Positions 6,927 to 9,867 of a stretch of 9,867 nucleotides of DNA are shown here, one piece after another; position 1 is the stretch's first letter, and each line of letters begins with the position of its first letter. The position numbers and the translations under genes are program-made. The DNA is from Streptomyces speibonae. Its GTDB lineage: Bacteria; Actinomycetota; Actinomycetes; Streptomycetales; Streptomycetaceae. The stretch spans positions 43,347-53,213 of the forward strand of contig KL568555.1 of assembly GCA_000715605.1 (NCBI GenBank), in the 5' to 3' direction. The notes below the pieces were generated by a model. That model was not told the DNA's origin. It ran no database searches and worked only from the letters and a program-made list of their open reading frames with translations.

Positions 6927-7858
6927 TGAACACCTTCCTGCAGGAACTGTCCAAGAAGGCCGCGGAACGCTGGGCGACCGTCCTTCTCGGGCCGGGCCTG
7001 CTGTTCGTGGCGTGCGTGCTCGTGGGACGGCACCAGGGGTTCACCCACGCGCTCGATCCCGACCGCCTCCGCGCCTATGTGACGTCCGTGAGCACGGACA
7101 GGACGTACCAGGAGCCCGCCGGACTGATCATGGCCGCGGCGGTCGTGCTCCTCGGCGCGGCGGTCGCCGGCCTGGCGGCGTCCTCCGCGGGCGGACTGGT
7201 CGAACGGCTGTGGCTGCCCGCCGGGACCGGCCGGTGGGCGCGGTCGCTCGTGCGGTGGCGGTTGTGGCGCTGGGACCGCAGGGCGCGGGCCTACAGCACG
7301 GCCGAGGCGGAAGCGCGGCAGGAACTGGCGCGCAGCAGACTCCGCGGTGTGGCGGCCCCCGACCGTGCCGGTGAACTACGGCGCCTGCGGTCCCGCAGGG
7401 ACGCCTACTCGGAACGGGAGCCGGACCAGCCCACCTGGATGGCGCAGCGCATGGCGGGCGCCGCGGACCGGGTGGCGCGGCGGTACCGGATGGACCTGGC
7501 CGAGATATGGCCGCACATCTGGTCGGTCGCCGACGGCCAGGTGCGCGACGACATCCAGGGCGTCCGGGACACGCTGGCCGGGGCGTGCCGGACGGCCGCG
7601 TGGGGTGCGGGACTCCTGGCCGTCGCCGCCCTCACGCACTGGTGGCCCGCGGCCGTCCTCGGACTGCTCCTGCTGCTCACCGGGCACCGCCGGGGGCGCG
7701 CGGCGGTCGACACGCTGGTGCCGCTGGTGGAGAGCACGGTGGACCTGTATCTCCGGGAGACCGCCAGGCGGCTGGGCGTGGCGTGTCCCCACGCGTTCTC
7801 GGCCGCCGTGGCCGACCGCGTCATCCGCGTTCTGCGGGTCGGGGCGTCAGGCACCTGA
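6926..7858 (+). CDS. Multi-pass membrane protein of unknown function
   Basis: 310 residues. Likely membrane segments: about 17-34 (WATVLLGPGLLFVACVLVG), 65-87 (AGLIMAAAVVLLGAAVAGL), and a C-terminal hairpin at about 224-238 and 240-252 around THWWPAAVLGLLLLL. Between the second and third, residues 92-220 are very rich in Arg and Trp and should be cytoplasmic, including RYRMDLAEIWPHIWSV, which I recall as a recurring block in uncharacterised actinomycete membrane proteins. The ending (LVESTVDLYLRETARRLG) is a conserved-looking amphipathic helix. The ATG at 6926 overlaps the preceding stop (TGATG); an in-frame upstream ATG at 6881 lies inside the neighbour and was not used. No transporter or enzyme signature is visible. 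By context it may be the membrane partner, target or effector of the CHAT module, which is inference. Confidence refers to a real membrane-protein gene. Confidence 0.85.
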   Translation: MNTFLQELSKKAAERWATVLLGPGLLFVACVLVGRHQGFTHALDPDRLRAYVTSVSTDRTYQEPAGLIMAAAVVLLGAAVAGLAASSAGGLVERLWLPAGTGRWARSLVRWRLWRWDRRARAYSTAEAEARQELARSRLRGVAAPDRAGELRRLRSRRDAYSEREPDQPTWMAQRMAGAADRVARRYRMDLAEIWPHIWSVADGQVRDDIQGVRDTLAGACRTAAWGAGLLAVAALTHWWPAAVLGLLLLLTGHRRGRAAVDTLVPLVESTVDLYLRETARRLGVACPHAFSAAVADRVIRVLRVGASGT

Positions 7859-7876
7859 ACAACGAGCGCCGGGTCC

Positions 7877-8935
7877 TCACGCCGCGCCGTTCTCGCTCCC
7901 CCCGGTCAGACCCCGGTGCCTCAGGCTTCCGGGTGTGTCGGCCTCCGCGGCGTCCGCCACGGCCTCCGCCGCCGCCTGGGCGGCCTGCGCGGTGTCGTCG
8001 GCGGCCTTGGCGGCGCTCTCGTCGTCCGACGGCTTCTCCCGGGTGGCGGGGGACGGGGGAAGCACTTCGGTGAAGGCCTTGGACACGCCCTGGAGCGCGG
8101 AGGTGATCTCGCTGGGGATCACCCAGAAGTTGTTGCCGGAGCCCTTCGCGAGCTGGGGGAGTGCCTGGAGGTACTGGTAGGCGAGGAGCTTGGGGTCGGG
8201 ATCGTTGCGGTGCACGGCCTGGAAGACCTCGTCGATGGCCCGGGACTGGCCCTCGGCCTCGAGGATCGCGGCGGTCCGGTTGCCCTCCGCGCGCAGGACG
8301 GCCGCCTGCTTGTCGCCCTCGGCGGTGAGGATCTGCGACTGCCGCTGACCCTCTGCCCCGAGGATCGCCGCCCGCTTGTCCCGCTCGGCCCGCATCTGCT
8401 TCTGCATGGCCTCCTTGATGGACTGCGGCGGGTCGATCGCCTTGATCTCGACACGGTTGACCCGCAGCCCCCACTTGCCGGTGGCCTCGTCCAGCACCCC
8501 GCGGAGCTGGCTGTTGATGGTGTCCCGCGAGGTGAGGGTCTTCTCCAGGTCCATCGAGCCCACGACGTTGCGCAGCGTGGTCACGGTGAGCTGCTCGACG
8601 GCCTGCAGGAAGCTGGCGATCTCGTAGAAGGCCGCACGGGGGTCGGTGACCTGGAAGTACAGCACGGTGTCGATCTCGACGACCAGGTTGTCCTCGGTGA
8701 TGACCGGCTGCGGTTTGAAGGAGACCACCTGTTCACGCAGGTCGATGAGGGGGTGCACCCGGTCGATGTACGGGATGACGAGGCTCAGTCCGGGGGTGAG
8801 GGTGCGGTGGTAGCGGCCGAGCCGCTCGACGTTGCGAGCGCGTGCCTGCGGCACGATGCGGACGGCCCGTACGACGGTGAAGATCGCGAAGAGCGCGATG
8901 ATCAGGCCGGCGAGCAGGGAGGCGGAGATGTCCAT
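7877..8935 (-). CDS. SPFH/stomatin-like (paraslipin/QmcA type) membrane protein
   Basis: 352 residues. One N-terminal membrane anchor (about 7-25, LLAGLIIALFAIFTVVRAV) is followed by the SPFH/band 7 domain (about 26-185): VPQARARNVERLGRYHRTLTPG, then VIPYIDRVHPLIDLREQV, ITEDNLVVEIDTVLYFQVTDP and VNRVEIKAIDPP. A helical region follows with four AEG repeats at residues 194, 206, 217 and 228, typical of the oligomerising coiled coil of this family. The tail (303-333) is a low-complexity Ala/Asp/Glu stretch, probably disordered. Family members form large ring or cage assemblies that organise membrane microdomains and often regulate membrane proteases. It starts 4 bases after the NfeD stop, the standard SPFH-NfeD partnership. 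It converges with the membrane protein gene on the other strand, with 18 bases between the two stops. Confidence 0.95.
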   Translation of the reverse strand: MDISASLLAGLIIALFAIFTVVRAVRIVPQARARNVERLGRYHRTLTPGLSLVIPYIDRVHPLIDLREQVVSFKPQPVITEDNLVVEIDTVLYFQVTDPRAAFYEIASFLQAVEQLTVTTLRNVVGSMDLEKTLTSRDTINSQLRGVLDEATGKWGLRVNRVEIKAIDPPQSIKEAMQKQMRAERDKRAAILGAEGQRQSQILTAEGDKQAAVLRAEGNRTAAILEAEGQSRAIDEVFQAVHRNDPDPKLLAYQYLQALPQLAKGSGNNFWVIPSEITSALQGVSKAFTEVLPPSPATREKPSDDESAAKAADDTAQAAQAAAEAVADAAEADTPGSLRHRGLTGGSENGAA

Positions 8936-8939
8936 GGCT

Positions 8940-9371
8940 TCAGTCCCGGGGGTAGACGAGCGCGGTGGCGCCGCTGATCTCGATGACGTCGACGGTCGTT
9001 CCGGAGGCGATCACGAGGGTTTCGTCGTAGCTGCGGGCCGTCCATTCCTCACCGTCGATACGGACCCGGCCGCCGGTGCCCGTCACGTCGGACAGGACAT
9101 AGGCGGGCTTGCCGATCAGGGCGTCCGTGCCGAAGCGCGCGGTCTCGGCCGGGCGCAGGTGGTTCAGCGCGAGCGGACGTACGAACAGCAGCGTGCCGGC
9201 GGCGACGAGCGCGTACACCAGGAACTGCAGTCCCACGGGCAGCCCGGCCGCCGCGGCTCCCGCGGTGACCAGCGCGGCCACCCCCAGCATGCCCAGAGCG
9301 GCAGTGAGGGTGAAGATTTCCGCCACCGCCAGGACGGCCGCGACGATCAGCCAGATCAGCCATGCGTCCAT
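8940..9371 (-). CDS. NfeD-family membrane protein with C-terminal OB-fold domain
   Basis: 143 residues, the usual length for the short NfeD class, which lacks the N-terminal protease domain. Three hydrophobic segments are seen at about 4-20 (WLIWLIVAAVLAVAEIF), 22-44 and 47-66. A soluble beta-rich domain at about 84-141 follows (LIGKPAYVLSDVTGTGGRVRI, then GEEWTARS, TVDVIEISGATALVYP), matching the NfeD OB fold. These proteins partner SPFH proteins in membrane microdomains. The ATG at 9371 is preceded by AGAAGAGG with 6 bases of spacing, a good ribosome binding site. Longer in-frame starts up to 9467 read through promoter-like DNA and were rejected. It is first in the two-gene unit with the SPFH gene. 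Confidence 0.94.
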   Translation of the reverse strand: MDAWLIWLIVAAVLAVAEIFTLTAALGMLGVAALVTAGAAAAGLPVGLQFLVYALVAAGTLLFVRPLALNHLRPAETARFGTDALIGKPAYVLSDVTGTGGRVRIDGEEWTARSYDETLVIASGTTVDVIEISGATALVYPRD

Positions 9372-9456
9372 GACGCGCCTCTTCTCACCGGTACGGGTTC
9401 GAGGGCATGAACCGCGGTGCCGGCTGCTAGGGATGACAACCGGCACCTTTGCTCCC

Positions 9457-9485
9457 ATTTTACCCATGGGTAGGCCGGGTGCCGA
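9457..9485 (-). promoter_or_regulatory. Candidate vegetative promoter of the NfeD-SPFH operon
   Basis: On the minus strand, TCGGCA (9485-9480) is followed by 17 bases and TAAAAT (9462-9457), a strong -10 match in otherwise GC-rich DNA. The transcript would begin near 9450 and give a leader of about 80 bases before ATG 9371. The palindrome at 9461-9472 overlaps the -10 and the spacer. Confidence 0.5.
9461..9472. promoter_or_regulatory. Perfect 12-base palindrome TACCCATGGGTA, possible operator
   Basis: The sequence reads identically on both strands and shares two bases with the -10 box of the candidate NfeD-SPFH promoter, the rest lying in its spacer. A protein bound here would block that promoter. 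Identity of any binding protein is unknown. Confidence 0.35.
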
Positions 9486-9501
9486 GAGGTGTGCGCGAGA
9501 T

Positions 9502-9522
9502 GGCGGAACGCGGGGGCGGAAC
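9502..9522 (+). repeat. Direct repeat GGCGGAAC, two copies 13 bases apart
   Basis: Exact 8-base copies at 9502-9509 and 9515-9522, upstream of the candidate promoter of the Tat-exported protein. Each contains GGAAC, the -35 core of several ECF sigma factors, but no convincing matching -10 follows at the standard distance, so they could equally be activator sites or chance. Confidence 0.3.
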
Positions 9523-9553
9523 CATCAGGACTGCACAGAGTCCGACGGCATCA

Positions 9554-9582
9554 TTGATTCGATTGTGTTCGAGTTCTAGGGT
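9554..9582 (+). promoter_or_regulatory. Candidate promoter of the Tat-exported protein gene
   Basis: TTGATT (9554-9559), 17 bases, then TAGGGT (9577-9582): good spacing and a -10 of the TAGRRT kind common in Streptomyces housekeeping promoters, in a locally AT-rich patch. The start point would be near 9589, giving a leader of about 145 bases before ATG 9733. Two TTCGA copies 10 bases apart (9558-9562, 9568-9572) lie in the spacer. Confidence 0.5.
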
Positions 9583-9732
9583 GTGGCTGGCTCAGTAGTC
9601 GCTCCGTCACCACCCGTTGTGGTTCTTCCCTGGCGCAACGCCACCGTCACGACGAGGCGTCGCGGCGCCGAGGGGGAATCCGCGTGCCCTCAGTCCGCGC
9701 AGCGCCCTGTCGAACCGAGGAAGGCCACGGTC
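9583..9732 (+). other. Presumed 5' leader of the Tat-exported protein gene, with small hairpins
   Basis: No gene is seen here. Two short stems are present: ACCAC-CCGTT-GTGGT (9609-9623), followed by TCTTCCC, and CGACG-AGG-CGTCG (9650-9662). No known riboswitch pattern was recognised. It ends in GAGGAAGG (about 9716-9723), a strong ribosome binding site 9 bases before ATG 9733. Confidence 0.35.
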
Positions 9733-9867
9733 ATGCCGCACCCCCACGAAGTCTCCACCGGCCGGCCGCTCGTCAGCCGCCGCCGCCTGCTGGAGTCGGG
9801 CGCCGCCGCGCTCGGCGCCCTCGCCCTGTCCGCCCCGCCCGGCGCCGCGCACGCGGCCGGCCGGCGG
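9733..9867 (+). CDS. Exported protein, N-terminal Tat signal peptide only (runs off the window)
   Basis: Only the first 45 codons are present. They form a textbook twin-arginine signal peptide: a polar N-region, the SRRRLLES motif at residues 15-22, a hydrophobic core GAAALGALALS and a likely signal peptidase site after AHA (residues 40-42). The protein should be folded in the cytoplasm and then exported by the Tat system. The ATG is supported by GAGGAAGG upstream. The mature domain lies outside the window, so the function cannot be given; Streptomyces uses this route for many hydrolases and cofactor-binding enzymes. Confidence 0.85.
   Translation, partial: MPHPHEVSTGRPLVSRRRLLESGAAALGALALSAPPGAAHAAGRR

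Noticed and set aside
6926..7858. The membrane protein as a bacterial gasdermin
   Set aside because: Gasdermins are soluble beta-rich pore formers without several hydrophobic helices; this protein has helical membrane segments at both ends.
7916..8977. 353-codon plus-strand frame opposite the SPFH gene
   Set aside because: The SPFH protein on the other strand is unmistakable; this frame has composition typical of an antisense shadow.
9372..9467. Longer start for the NfeD protein
   Set aside because: The extra 32 residues are not NfeD-like, lie over a promoter-like element, and the ATG at 9371 has a good ribosome binding site and begins the membrane segment as in the family.
9607..9852. 81-codon minus-strand frame at the right end
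   Set aside because: It lies opposite a clear Tat signal peptide with ribosome binding site and has only low-complexity Gly/Arg/Ala content.
1..9867. CRISPR array, tRNA genes, insertion sequences
   Set aside because: No regularly spaced repeats, no cloverleaf-like sequence and no transposase or terminal inverted repeats were seen on reading both strands.

Overview
The window comes from a very GC-rich actinomycete, most likely Streptomyces or a close relative. The signs are the strong G/C bias at third codon positions, long antisense open frames as by-products, GTG starts, the mix of gene families, and a single rare TTA leucine codon. No tRNA, rRNA, CRISPR array, transposase or insertion sequence is visible.

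Layout, left to right. (1) 1-1302, minus strand: a two-component pair. The OmpR-type response regulator comes first, then a sensor kinase that starts in a 4-base overlap and leaves the window just after its phospho-accepting histidine. (2) 1303-1467: a short gap with a candidate ECF-type promoter, an inverted repeat and two small hairpins. (3) 1468-6459, minus strand: a large repeat-containing protein of about 1175 residues ending in a CHAT (caspase/separase-like) cysteine protease domain. It is followed after 3 bases by a TPR protein that looks like the C-terminal half of a STAND (NB-ARC) protein with the NTPase missing. (4) 6516-7858, plus strand, diverging across only 56 bases: a small protein with a C-terminal four-cysteine cluster, overlapping by one base a multi-pass membrane protein with a highly charged cytoplasmic middle. 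(5) 7877-9371, minus strand: an NfeD-family membrane protein followed by an SPFH/stomatin-like protein, a classic membrane-microdomain pair that converges on the previous operon. (6) 9372-9732: an intergenic region with candidate promoters in both directions, a 12-base palindrome and an 8-base direct repeat. (7) 9733 to the end, plus strand: the start of an exported protein with a twin-arginine (Tat) signal peptide.

The most interesting part is 1468-7858: a protease, an NTPase-less STAND-like TPR partner, a metal-binding-like small protein and a membrane protein in back-to-back operons. Known relatives of the CHAT family act as regulated proteases in prokaryotic conflict systems (for example the TPR-CHAT protease of type III-E CRISPR, and CHAT-like proteases beside bacterial gasdermins). 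By inference this may be a sensing, proteolysis and membrane-response module. The sequence alone does not prove that the four genes act together, or what triggers them.
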